A stretch of DNA of 64,000 nt from NCBI GenBank assembly GCA_045863555.1, contig BTUU01000016.1, forward strand, positions 88,355 to 152,354, given 5' to 3'. The notes under the pieces were generated by a model. It had not been told where the DNA came from, made no database searches, and was given only the letters and a program-made list of their open reading frames with translations. This DNA comes from JACRLV01 sp045863555 (GTDB lineage: Bacteria > Planctomycetota > Phycisphaerae > UBA1845 > Fen-1342). Shown in pieces: positions 17,793-25,392 of this stretch; the first letter of the stretch is position 1, and each line of letters starts with the position of its first letter. A program made the translations under genes and the position numbers.

Positions 17793-17968
17793 CGCGCGCT
17801 CCCGTACGAATCTCGCTCTTCAGCGCGCCAGTTCGAATCTCGCGTCGCGTGCCGGCGAGCCTTCAGGAGTAGTTTGACCGCGAAGCGGCTCGTGCGAGCG
17901 ACGTGGGGCTGATTTCTCACCGGCGCGCCACAAATCTGGAGCTGCGTTTCGAGATTCGTGGGTTCCAT
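17789..17968 (-). CDS. Small hypothetical protein upstream of excisionase
   Basis: This encodes a 59-residue basic protein (ending RDSNWRAEERDSYGSAR) whose stop overlaps the excisionase start by four bases. No family is recognised and the ribosome site is weak. Its start codon sits inside the inverted repeat at 17958-17986, which would let that site control both directions. Confidence 0.4.
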   Translation of the reverse strand: MEPTNLETQLQICGAPVRNQPHVARTSRFAVKLLLKARRHATRDSNWRAEERDSYGSAR

Positions 17969-17986
17969 CGTGGCCGAGGAACCCAC
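17958..17986. promoter_or_regulatory. Palindromic operator candidate between xis and ardC
   Basis: A perfect 9-bp inverted repeat, GTGGGTTCC-N11-GGAACCCAC, lies between the divergently transcribed excisionase operon and ardC, 15 bases before the ardC start. Its arm spacing suits a dimeric repressor that would silence the element. The cognate regulator is not evident unless the excisionase-like protein binds here. Confidence 0.5.
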
Positions 17987-18000
17987 CTCGGAGGCAGAAC

Positions 18001-18831
18001 ATGGAAGTCCATCAAGCACGACACATCGCAACCACCGCACTCAACGACCTGGCAGAGGCGCTCGAGCGCGGTCAAAGCGAACCATTCAAGAGGTACCTCG
18101 CGGCAATGAGCAGATTCCACACGTACAGCCCACGGAACATCATGCTCATCCGCAACCAACGAGCTCATACCGAACAAGTTGCGAGCTACTCGACCTGGAA
18201 ACGACTGGGACGATCGATCATGCGTGGTGAGCGCGGAATAGCGATATTGGCTCCGATTCCTCGTCGCTCTCTTCAATCCGCGCAAGAAGCCAAGACCGAC
18301 GCGGATGAGGCGAGCGCCCGCGAGCAGGCCGATCGCGATGTAGCCGGATTTCGTACCGCCTATGTTTTTGGCGTCGAACAGACTATTGGCGCGCCGCTCC
18401 CCGAGCCACCTCGCGTAGGAGGCGATCCGGGACGGTTTCTTGAGCGCCTCAAACGATTCGCCGCAGACAAACACATCGCCCTCGAATACAGCAGTGCAAT
18501 CGCACCAGCGCGCGGCGTATCGACCTGCGGCAAAATCATCCTGCTGCCGAACATGACGCCTGCAGAGGAGTACAGCACCCTCGGGCATGAGCTCACACAT
18601 GAGTTGCTTCACGATCGAAGCGCGCGCCTCAACGCCGGGGGAAAGCAGCTGCGCGAGCTCGAGGCCGAAGCGGTCGCGTTCGTCGTCTGCCGGGGCATCG
18701 GCCTCGAATCCGGAGCCACGAGCGCGGATTACATCTTGCACTACAACGGCGACCGCATCGCGCTCAGCCGCTCGCTCGCGCGAATCCAACGCACGGCCTC
18801 CGAGATCCTCACGGCCATCAGCGACATCTGA
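18001..18831 (+). CDS. ardC: ArdC-like antirestriction protein
   Basis: This 276-residue protein pairs an ArdC N-terminal ssDNA-binding domain (FHTYSPRNIMLIRNQR, ATWKRLG-like YSTWKRLGRSIMRGERGIAI) with a C-terminal zincin peptidase domain. The peptidase shows HELTH at residues 196-200 and a following ELEAEAVAF that supplies the third metal ligand. Plasmid and conjugative-element ArdC proteins protect incoming single-stranded DNA and inhibit restriction enzymes. The start has GGAGG upstream. It is divergent from the excisionase operon across a palindrome, as expected for an early-entry gene. Confidence 0.85.
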   Translation: MEVHQARHIATTALNDLAEALERGQSEPFKRYLAAMSRFHTYSPRNIMLIRNQRAHTEQVASYSTWKRLGRSIMRGERGIAILAPIPRRSLQSAQEAKTDADEASAREQADRDVAGFRTAYVFGVEQTIGAPLPEPPRVGGDPGRFLERLKRFAADKHIALEYSSAIAPARGVSTCGKIILLPNMTPAEEYSTLGHELTHELLHDRSARLNAGGKQLRELEAEAVAFVVCRGIGLESGATSADYILHYNGDRIALSRSLARIQRTASEILTAISDI

Positions 18832-18858
18832 GCGCGCCCTGCCGGCGAAACACGCTGG

Positions 18859-20103
18859 CTACGACTGCGGCGGCGACTCCGCTCGGTCGCCTCGGTCCCC
18901 AACGCGGCCGCGCGTGATCGCTCGATCGCCGAAACGCTCACGAATCGCGTCGAGCGTCCGATCCAACTGCCGACGACGCGCGTCGCTTTGCTCGAACAGC
19001 GAGAACTGGCGGCCGACATCATCCGAGAGGTGCCCCACGCCGACGCCGATCAGGCGCAGCGCCGAGGGCTCAACCCGCGACCAAACCTCGAACAAGCCCG
19101 CCGCGGCCGCCCAAAGCACATCCGTGCGGTCGGTCGGCCCGTCCAGCGTAGCCTGACGCGAGAGCGTCACGAACGCCGGCGTGCGAAGTTTAAGCTTGAC
19201 CGTACGCGCCAAGCGGCGCTCGGCACGCAGCCGACGCGCGACGTGCTCGAGCTGATCGAGCAAGACCGCCCGAAGCTGCTCCAGGTCACCCACATCCACG
19301 GCAAACGTCACTTCCTGGCTGATCCCCTTGCTCTCGCGATCGGGAACGACCGCGCGATCGTCGACCCCCCGCACCAGCGCAGCAAAATGGCCTCCCGCAT
19401 CACCGAAACACTCGCGCAACCGCGCTTCGGGCAGGCGGCGCGCGTCGCCAAACGTTCGAACGCCCAGCGCTTCAAACCGCGGCAGCGTCGCCTTCCCCAC
19501 GCCCCAGAGCCGCGTGATCGGTAGCGGATCCAAAAACGCCTGCACGCCGCTTTGGCTAACGACGACCAGCCCGTCCGGCTTTTGCAGGTCGCTGGCCAGC
19601 TTGGCTACAAATTTGTTCGGCGCAACGCCGACCGAAGCCGTCAGGCCAGTCTCGTCCACAATGCGACGCTTGAGTTTCCGGGCGATCTCGGGCGGCGGGC
19701 CAAAGAGCCCGATCGACCCGGTCACGTCCAGGAACGCCTCGTCGATCGACAGCGGCTCCACGAGCGGCGTAAACGACTCCAGAATCTCAAACACCTGCCG
19801 CGACACCGCGGCATAGCGCTCAAAACGTGGCGTGACGACGATCGCCTGCGGGCACAAGCGCAGCGCGGCCGCCATCGGCATCGCGCTATGACAGCCAAAC
19901 GGCCGCGCCTCGTAGCTCGCGGTGGCCACGACGCCGCGGCCCTGCGGGCTGCCGCCCACCAGGATCGGCCTGCCACGCAACTCGGGCCGGTCGCGCTGCT
20001 CGACCGCCGCGTAGAAGGCGTCCATGTCGACGTGCAGGATGTGACGCTCGCCCATGAGCGAGGAGAATACGTCAGGCACCGCCGTCCGTTCCAATAACAT
20101 CAT
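18859..20103 (-). CDS. dinB: Y-family DNA polymerase IV
   Basis: This ~414-residue error-prone translesion polymerase has the palm motifs HVDMDAFYAAVEQ and SIDEAFLDVTGS, which carry the catalytic carboxylates. It also has ASYEARPFGCHSAM, the helix-hairpin-helix region ITRLWGVGKATLPR, and a little-finger domain (ISQEVTFAVDVGD). The start is uncertain: the conserved domain begins at MGERHILHVD (20055). In-frame ATGs lie at 20103 and 20211, the last overlapping the upstream ATPase gene by 32 bases. It is element-borne and follows the ATPase in what looks like one transcript. Confidence 0.88.
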   Translation of the reverse strand: MMLLERTAVPDVFSSLMGERHILHVDMDAFYAAVEQRDRPELRGRPILVGGSPQGRGVVATASYEARPFGCHSAMPMAAALRLCPQAIVVTPRFERYAAVSRQVFEILESFTPLVEPLSIDEAFLDVTGSIGLFGPPPEIARKLKRRIVDETGLTASVGVAPNKFVAKLASDLQKPDGLVVVSQSGVQAFLDPLPITRLWGVGKATLPRFEALGVRTFGDARRLPEARLRECFGDAGGHFAALVRGVDDRAVVPDRESKGISQEVTFAVDVGDLEQLRAVLLDQLEHVARRLRAERRLARTVKLKLRTPAFVTLSRQATLDGPTDRTDVLWAAAAGLFEVWSRVEPSALRLIGVGVGHLSDDVGRQFSLFEQSDARRRQLDRTLDAIRERFGDRAITRGRVGDRGDRAESPPQS

Positions 20104-20179
20104 CGCGGTCTGACTCTCTGCCGGCGCCCAATTCGCTCCGGCGTAACCACCCGAAGCCCTGAGAGCTGAGACGGCCGGG

Positions 20180-21079
20180 TCACTGTCCTTTTGAACTCGA
20201 GGGGGTCTCATCCGCTATTCCGGCGGCTCTTGACGGGGGTGAATGGCCATTCGGACACGCATCTGCCCGTTTGCGGCACTCGATCAGTTCCTCGGCGATG
20301 GCTCGATGCCGGCGGAACGTGCGATCGGTGAGTCCGGTTCGCGCAACATAGCGATCGCAGTGCTCTGCTGCCGGCGCGCTTTCCATGATCTCCAGCAGAA
20401 TCCGAATTGGTTCGGGAACGCCGCACTCCGAATACAGTTCCTCGATCAGGTCGAGCTTGCTCGAATCACGCCAGGCGCGCGCCTTCACGAGCGTTCGCAG
20501 GCTCGGCAGCACGGGAAGCTCCTCGATGAGCGTGATCAGATTTTGATCGGGTTCTGCCGGAAACAACTCCCGCATGCGAGCGATCACTTCGGCCTTGCGC
20601 GGTGCAAAGCAGATTGCGTCCACCCGATCCAAAATCGCCTCGAGGTCCGCGTCCCGGTCGGGGATCGAATTAGCGATGATGAGCACTGGCGCCGTGCACC
20701 GAAACGACGTCGGACGCCCGTCAAGCTTGCTCGTCGTCGAATCCCAACGAACCACACGCTCGCCAAGCTCGGTGAGCTGCTTCATCAAATCGCGACAGAC
20801 TGCGTCGCGCAGCAGCGCCGCGATATTATCGAGCACAATCGGCCGATCCGGATGATCACACACCTGGCTGTAGAGAAAGAACGGCGTCTGCCGCCCCTTG
20901 AACACATGATGGCAGCGATTCGCCAGTATTGCGTGCGCCGAGCGAGACTTTCCCGTCCCCCCCGGCCCGACAACCAGCAAATGCTGAATCTCACCGCCTA
21001 CCCAGGCGTTCAGGTGCCGATGGAAGCGCTCGTACGAATCCACGACTCGAATCCGCGCGCGTTGTTCAACGTTCCTCAT
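20180..21079 (-). CDS. P-loop ATPase of the mobile element
   Basis: This ~299-residue protein has a Walker A motif (VVGPGGTGKSRSAH), a Walker B-like PIVLDNIAALL, and a sensor-like TAPVLIIANSIPDRDADLE. The C-terminal part has an HTH-like segment (GLTDRTFRRHRAIAEEL). This resembles AAA-type DNA-loading or replication ATPases of phages and plasmids, but no precise family is claimed. The ATG at 21079 is chosen; a TTG at 21097 is also in frame. Neighbours (DUF669 upstream, Pol IV downstream) suggest a role in element DNA metabolism. Confidence 0.65.
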   Translation of the reverse strand: MRNVEQRARIRVVDSYERFHRHLNAWVGGEIQHLLVVGPGGTGKSRSAHAILANRCHHVFKGRQTPFFLYSQVCDHPDRPIVLDNIAALLRDAVCRDLMKQLTELGERVVRWDSTTSKLDGRPTSFRCTAPVLIIANSIPDRDADLEAILDRVDAICFAPRKAEVIARMRELFPAEPDQNLITLIEELPVLPSLRTLVKARAWRDSSKLDLIEELYSECGVPEPIRILLEIMESAPAAEHCDRYVARTGLTDRTFRRHRAIAEELIECRKRADACPNGHSPPSRAAGIADETPSSSKGQ

Positions 21080-21188
21080 GATTCGAGCTCTTCGCAAAGG
21101 AACCCGCAGTTCATGCGCTCATCGGCGAGAGCCGCATAGGAGTCCCGCCCGCGCGAAGAACGCCATCGCGCGGTAACGCGGGGCGTTT

Positions 21189-21224
21189 GGGGGGGCGGCG
21201 AGCAAGGAACTCGCACGCCCCCCC
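21189..21224 (-). terminator. Strong stem-loop after the DUF669 gene
   Basis: A G-rich/C-rich inverted repeat (GGGGGGGCGGCGAG against CTCGCACGCCCCCCC, one bulge) with a 7-base loop lies 35 bases past the DUF669 stop. No T-run follows on the minus strand, so it may attenuate or stabilise the mRNA rather than terminate fully. Confidence 0.4.
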
Positions 21225-21258
21225 AGTGCTCGATCAACCCTCAGTTCTTGAGTGTCGA

Positions 21259-21708
21259 TTACGTCTTGGAGAGCCGCTTGTTCAGATAGATGTTCGTGTA
21301 CTCGCCATCCGTTCGCTTCGTGACCTCAAGCACAACGCCCGCAACTTCGTTCAAATGCGAAGCAAGCTCGCTCAGACCATCAAGCTTGAGGCCGACCAGC
21401 AGAAGTTCCTTCTTCACGTACGGCAGTGACGCGTTCGTGACAACGGAGTTCTTGAAGATGTGGCGCCGCGCGTAGGGCCCCGCCGTGATGACCAGGTCCC
21501 ATGTGAGCATGGGATCTTTTGCACGTGAGGTTCCGATCGAGAGACTCGCGATTTCCACTTCGTAGCGGCCATCGGGAATCTCGTCGTACTCAGGAGGTGT
21601 CGAAGCACGGTATGCCTCGTCGAACACGGAAAGATCAACTGCCGGAGCAGTGTCCGGAACGCCGGCGGCGCTTTTCGGCCGTCGAGATTCGTGTACTGAT
21701 TCTTTCAT
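21259..21708 (-). CDS. DUF669-family phage/plasmid protein
   Basis: This 149-residue protein has the DUF669 core. It opens with a FDEAY segment and EYDEIPDGRYEVEI, followed by KDPMLTWDLVITAGPYARR and HIFKNSVV, and ends in an OB-like beta segment. Family members occur beside phage recombination and replication genes and are thought to bind ssDNA, but no biochemical role is certain. The ATG at 21708 is chosen because AAAGGAGC lies eight bases upstream. Confidence 0.7.
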   Translation of the reverse strand: MKESVHESRRPKSAAGVPDTAPAVDLSVFDEAYRASTPPEYDEIPDGRYEVEIASLSIGTSRAKDPMLTWDLVITAGPYARRHIFKNSVVTNASLPYVKKELLLVGLKLDGLSELASHLNEVAGVVLEVTKRTDGEYTNIYLNKRLSKT

Positions 21709-22237
21709 GGTGTAAGCTCCTTTCATGAATTTCGCATTGACTTAAATGATTGCTCGAGCACCGAACGCCGGCCGTCGAGCTGGGCCTAAGAAGGTCGTGA
21801 GGTTCCTTTTCGAAAGCGTCGCGCGTGGCATCGCCCTAACGAAGCTTGTGACGCACGGCGGCCTGCGGCCGCGGATCGGGTGTCGGCGAGGAATGCGGCG
21901 CGCATGACGGATCACCATCGCGTCGCAGTAATACCGTAGGAACCCTGCCGATGACCGACGGGGCGCTGCCTTTGGCATGATCGGTCGCTGTCCTGCGGAT
22001 TGTGCCAGGTCTCGTCAACGCACGGCCGCTGAACGAGGAGACGCCCACCGGTCGCCGGCGTTGCGGTCAACGTCAGTTCACGAATGGAGGCGTCGACCCG
22101 TACAACAGCGCGTCCGTGAGCGCGATTAGCCCGACGCCGCATCGAATACGACCCCGGTGCACGGCGCCGGCGCAGGACCGGCCGTTCAGACCAGCCCCGC
22201 GCGCGGCGTTCGCATTCCAAGTCGCTCGCGACGACGA
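21709..22237. other. Stretch without a recognisable gene
   Basis: Minus-strand frames here are short, overlap the next real gene, or lack ribosome sites. No hairpin, tRNA or repeat was recognised. It separates the DNA-processing genes from the ubiquitin-like operon and may hold the promoter for DUF669. Confidence 0.4.
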
Positions 22238-22459
22238 CTAGTGCATTGCCGGCCGGACGCCCGCGAGTAGGCGCCGTGCGGTCGATTCGCTCATGACGAT
22301 CTCCAGTATTTTGATGTTGATCTGGACAATGACTTCGCGATCGCCTGGCCACTGCTCGCGCAACAACTGCTGCTCGACGGCCGCCATCACGTTCGCCGCG
22401 AAGCCCGGATTGCGCGCTACGCGCGGCCGAACCTCGACAAATTCAACGTTTTCGGGCAT
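22238..22459 (-). CDS. Small unknown protein, last gene of the ubiquitin-like operon
   Basis: This encodes a 73-residue soluble protein with EVRPRVARNPGFAANVMAAV and EVIVQINIKILEIVMS segments. A perfect ribosome site (TTGGAGG, seven to eight bases before the ATG) supports it. It follows the 89-residue membrane protein by 27 bases. No family is recognised. It could be an accessory factor or a substrate adaptor of the conjugation cassette. Confidence 0.6.
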   Translation of the reverse strand: MPENVEFVEVRPRVARNPGFAANVMAAVEQQLLREQWPGDREVIVQINIKILEIVMSESTARRLLAGVRPAMH

Positions 22460-22486
22460 GCGATGCCTCCAATCTCGCCGGTGCCG

Positions 22487-22756
22487 TTAGCGGTTCTGAC
22501 TGTCCGGGGTGATTCGCACGCTCACGTCATCAGCGTTAATGCGAATGCGCGGCGACGATCCCCCCCCGCCGCCAAACGTCGGAGGAACCGACGGCGGAAA
22601 CCCCGGCGGCGCTTGCCCCCCGGCACCCTGCGACGCAACCGCGCCAATAAAGAGTAGGAGAAGGCCGCCGAAGATGAGGATGTTCAGCCAAGGAAACCCC
22701 GAATCGTCCGGTGGAGCGGCCTGAGCCGCCTGCGCAAGAACCAAGTACAGAGACAT
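22487..22756 (-). CDS. Small single-span membrane protein
   Basis: This 89-residue protein has an N-terminal signal-like segment, one strong membrane helix (WLNILIFGGLLLLFIGAVAS), a Gly/Pro-rich linker (GGQAPPGFPPSVPPTFGGGG) and a short polar tail (PRIRINADDVSVRITPD). It starts 12 bases after the JAB-E1 stop. A tail-anchored or bitopic partner of the conjugation machinery is possible. No homologue is recognised. Confidence 0.6.
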   Translation of the reverse strand: MSLYLVLAQAAQAAPPDDSGFPWLNILIFGGLLLLFIGAVASQGAGGQAPPGFPPSVPPTFGGGGGSSPRIRINADDVSVRITPDSQNR

Positions 22757-22768
22757 AATGCCATCCTC

Positions 22769-24232
22769 TCACGAAGGAAAACCCGAGGCCGGAACGTGAA
22801 TCCACGCAGATTCCGCCCGATCCTCTGACGTTTCATCTGTTGATTCGCTCGTCGGTTCTGCATCCCCCTGGAGGAGGACGCCGTCGGTCCCGCACACCGG
22901 GCAGTCGTCGCGCATGCCCGTCGCTGCCGTCAACACCGTCGCTCTCGTCAGTTCGAACGAGACGAAGTCGTGCGGCTCGACGCCACCGACATCGAAGAGC
23001 GCGAGCAGCGACGCCACGCCGTACTGCGCGGCAAGCGCGTTCAGCGGCGCGATCGCCGGCGCCGCGCGATGGCCTGAACCGACGGAGTAGCCGCGGGCGC
23101 GATACTTCGCCAACTCCCGCTCGGGCATTGCGTCGAACGCGAGCTCGAGCGGATCGATACCGCCGCTGCACGAGAGGCACGCGGTCACGCCGGGGACGAC
23201 CGTGCGGACTTGCCCGCCGGCAATCGTGCGCCCGTCGACGTCTTTCACATCGCAACCGACATCGGTAAGGGGATTGCCGTAGCGAACCGCGAATTCATTG
23301 ACCGCGCTGCGGCTCGACTCGCGATCCACGCACAAGACAATGACATCGGCAGTTCTGATGGTGTCGGGGACGCAGTCGAGCGCAACGTCGCAGCGTGCGG
23401 GAATGACACGAACATTCGCGTTGCGGCGCTGCGCGTGCTCCGCCGCGACGGCAACCTTCGCGCGCCCGCAATCGGCAGGCGTCGCGTACGGGATCCGCGG
23501 CAAGTTGGAACGCTCGACGAGGTCGCCGTCGATGAGTGCGATCCACCCGCGTTCCCCCACCCCCAACGAAACAAGCATTTCAAGAACGCGAGACCCTGTG
23601 CCGCCGAGCCCGACGATAACGACGCGCAAATCCGCAAGGCGCATCTGATTCCAGCCCGGCAGGAGCAACTGCCGCGCGTAGCGCTCCTTGTCTGACACCT
23701 CGGTCGTGATCGCCTTCGTGGAATGAACGAAGCACACCTGCCGCCCGATGACGTCGATACACGGCACGTCAACAAAGCACCGCGCGGCCCGGTCGTACAG
23801 CACCGCATCGAAATGCGCGCCGTCGCGGTCCATCACGATAGCCGCGAGCGTCATCGGATCCGGGAAGTTCGCGGCGATGTACTCGGCATTGCGCTGCATC
23901 TCGCGCCGATCGATCTCGCTGAACGAAACGGGGCCCGCGTGCGTGTGCGTGTGAATGTCCACGATCACGCGCTGGCGCTGCAGCGCGGCCGCGTACACTG
24001 CCGCCTGAAAGTGCGGCGATGGAGTCACACGAGTACGAGATTGTTCGGCGAGATTGCCGTCTTCCGGGAGGATGATCTGCTCGACGCTCAAAACGACGTC
24101 GCCCTGGGCGCTGTAGCGCGCTGCGGTTGCGAACGCGAACTGCTCCAGGCTTGTGTCGCGCGCGAAGGCGCGCCGTAGCGCCGTGAGCGCCGGTTCGGGA
24201 ATTCGGATGCGCGTCTGTCGAACACTATCCAT
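22769..24232 (-). CDS. JAB deubiquitinase-E1 (ThiF) fusion protein
   Basis: This is a 487-residue bifunctional protein. The N-terminal JAB/JAMM metalloprotease domain (~1-170) shows IHTHTHAGPVSFSEID, with His96, His98, Ser105 and Asp108 as likely zinc-site residues. The C-terminal ThiF/MoeB/E1 domain (~180-450) has the nucleotide loop VIVGLGGTGS (205-214), IALIDGDLVERSNLPR (231-246) and Lys259. The metal knuckles are CLSC (352-355) and CPVC (444-447). Such fusions activate a small ubiquitin-like protein by adenylation and also trim or deconjugate it. The ATG lies 17 bases after the E2 stop. The order Ubl, E2, JAB-E1 forms a complete cassette. Confidence 0.88.
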   Translation of the reverse strand: MDSVRQTRIRIPEPALTALRRAFARDTSLEQFAFATAARYSAQGDVVLSVEQIILPEDGNLAEQSRTRVTPSPHFQAAVYAAALQRQRVIVDIHTHTHAGPVSFSEIDRREMQRNAEYIAANFPDPMTLAAIVMDRDGAHFDAVLYDRAARCFVDVPCIDVIGRQVCFVHSTKAITTEVSDKERYARQLLLPGWNQMRLADLRVVIVGLGGTGSRVLEMLVSLGVGERGWIALIDGDLVERSNLPRIPYATPADCGRAKVAVAAEHAQRRNANVRVIPARCDVALDCVPDTIRTADVIVLCVDRESSRSAVNEFAVRYGNPLTDVGCDVKDVDGRTIAGGQVRTVVPGVTACLSCSGGIDPLELAFDAMPERELAKYRARGYSVGSGHRAAPAIAPLNALAAQYGVASLLALFDVGGVEPHDFVSFELTRATVLTAATGMRDDCPVCGTDGVLLQGDAEPTSESTDETSEDRAESAWIHVPASGFPS

Positions 24233-24249
24233 GACGGTCGCCCCCCCAA

Positions 24250-24615
24250 TTAGTGATTTGAAAGCTCTGCCCGGATCACGTCGAGAAAACACACGAGTGA
24301 ATCGCGGCACGGATCCCAGCTGCGCGGCCATAGACAAAGCCAGGCCCATTCTCGAGTCGGCCCGTGACCCGGGTAGAGATTCGGCAGCGGACGGTTGTGA
24401 AACCGCACGTCCGGCGCCAAATACACGGCACTGGGCGGCGCCTGCGGATAGAGCGGGGGAATGCCGATGAGCAGCCGCGTCGCGGCCATGTTGAATCCCG
24501 GCGGCAGCGGAAAGTGCCGCGCGAGCATCCATCTCCCATCGCGCGTGGCCTCGATCGGCAATACGTCCGCAACGGCGGCGAGGTCGGCGGCGAGCCTGGC
24601 ATTGAACGAATGCAT
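24250..24615 (-). CDS. E2-like ubiquitin-conjugating protein (Prok-E2_E type)
   Basis: This 121-residue protein has the prokaryotic E2 fold signature. There is a strand pair LLIGIPPLYPQAPPSAVYL, then LPNLYPGHG, then WAWLCLWPRSWDP. In E2 enzymes the pattern HPN...LCL...W-x-P surrounds the catalytic cysteine, so Cys94 is the likely thioester site. The ATG at 24615 is four bases after the stop of the ubiquitin-like gene, with GGGGGTG as ribosome site, so the pair is tightly coupled. The assignment to E2 family E rests on pattern and context. Confidence 0.78.
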   Translation of the reverse strand: MHSFNARLAADLAAVADVLPIEATRDGRWMLARHFPLPPGFNMAATRLLIGIPPLYPQAPPSAVYLAPDVRFHNRPLPNLYPGHGPTREWAWLCLWPRSWDPCRDSLVCFLDVIRAELSNH

Positions 24616-24619
24616 GGGA

Positions 24620-24838
24620 TCACCCCCGGGTGTGGAGTGGCGCGTCGATGAACGCCGTGTCCGGACGAAGCGACAGCTTCTCACCAGGATTCACAATGCG
24701 ATTGCCACCGTCAGCCTGCTGGAGCACGAGCGCGCGATTCGACGGAATGCGCGCGAGCAAGCGCAGCGAGTCCGCATCGATCGAACCATCAGCAGCCGTA
24801 GGGACCTCAAGCACTTGGTGATTTACAATAGTCTTCAT
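24620..24838 (-). CDS. Ubiquitin-like protein ending in Arg-Gly
   Basis: This 72-residue beta-grasp-type protein resembles bacterial multi-ubiquitin units. It has a short N-terminal strand pair, an acidic helix start (DADSLRLLARIPSNRALVLQ), the turn NPGEKLSLRPDTAFIDAP, and a flexible tail HTRG. The last residue is Gly, directly followed by the stop, so no processing is needed to expose a glycine for adenylation. AGGAG lies before the ATG. It is followed by the E2 and JAB-E1 genes, which makes it the probable conjugated modifier. Confidence 0.78.
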   Translation of the reverse strand: MKTIVNHQVLEVPTAADGSIDADSLRLLARIPSNRALVLQQADGGNRIVNPGEKLSLRPDTAFIDAPLHTRG

Positions 24839-24847
24839 TGCAATCTC

Positions 24848-25105
24848 CTACCGCCGATTTACCGTCGCCCTTACGCATGCCAGAGCGGCGCACAGGCATG
24901 CAGCGAGAACAAAGAGTCCGAAAAACCGATCACGATCGTGAACGTCCAAGAAGCGCAGGATGAAATCCCACGCTGCATACCGAAACGCGAGTGCAAGAAG
25001 CCCGAGAACGAGCCAGGCCCGGCGGCGCAACCGCCACTGTCGCGGCACCGGCGCTACCACGGGCTCCGGCGGTGTCATCGGCGTGCTGCGACTCTCGTCG
25101 GCCAT
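24848..25105 (-). CDS. Small two-span membrane protein
   Basis: This 85-residue protein starts with a proline-rich cytoplasmic segment, then has two hydrophobic helices (AWLVLGLLALAFRYAAWDF and FFGLFVLAACLCAALACV). The ATG at 25105 is chosen because GGAG lies upstream; the frame extends further. It ends nine bases before the ubiquitin-like gene and so is probably in the same operon. The function is unknown; it may recruit the conjugation system to the membrane. Confidence 0.55.
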   Translation of the reverse strand: MADESRSTPMTPPEPVVAPVPRQWRLRRRAWLVLGLLALAFRYAAWDFILRFLDVHDRDRFFGLFVLAACLCAALACVRATVNRR

Positions 25106-25125
25106 CACTCCACCCCGCATCGGCA

Positions 25126-25317
25126 TCACGGCTTCTTGCGCGCCAGTAGCTGCATCGCAGCCCACACGCTCACAACAACCATCGTTCCAGCCGCATTCTC
25201 GTAGGCCCGCGCTGTTCGATCCGCAGGCGTGAGTCGGCCTCGCTCATCGCGAGGCGGCATTCGCAAAACCGAAAGCAGCAAGAACGTTCCGAACACGATT
25301 CCCATCACCTTCACCAT
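25126..25317 (-). CDS. Small membrane protein, possible first gene of the operon
   Basis: This 63-residue protein has an N-terminal hydrophobic helix (GIVFGTFLLLSVLRM), a basic/acidic middle (RDERGRLTPADRTARAYEN) and a second helix (TMVVVSVWAAMQLLA). GGAGAG precedes the ATG at 25317. It is 20 bases upstream of the next small membrane gene. No family is recognised. Confidence 0.55.
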   Translation of the reverse strand: MVKVMGIVFGTFLLLSVLRMPPRDERGRLTPADRTARAYENAAGTMVVVSVWAAMQLLARKKP

Positions 25318-25392
25318 TGAAACTCTCCGCATGCAAGTCATGTTTTATTGTGCGCTTCCGACGGCAGCACGTGATTGCGCACCGATGACGTT

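Noticed and set aside
21912..22352. 146-aa minus-strand frame
   Set aside because: It overlaps the better supported 73-aa gene, is Arg-rich and has no ribosome site.
22238..25317. Assignment of the Ubl cassette to the PRTRC plasmid system
   Set aside because: PRTRC has a ParB-like protein and separate JAB, E2-D and ThiF genes; here JAB and E1 are fused and no ParB is present.
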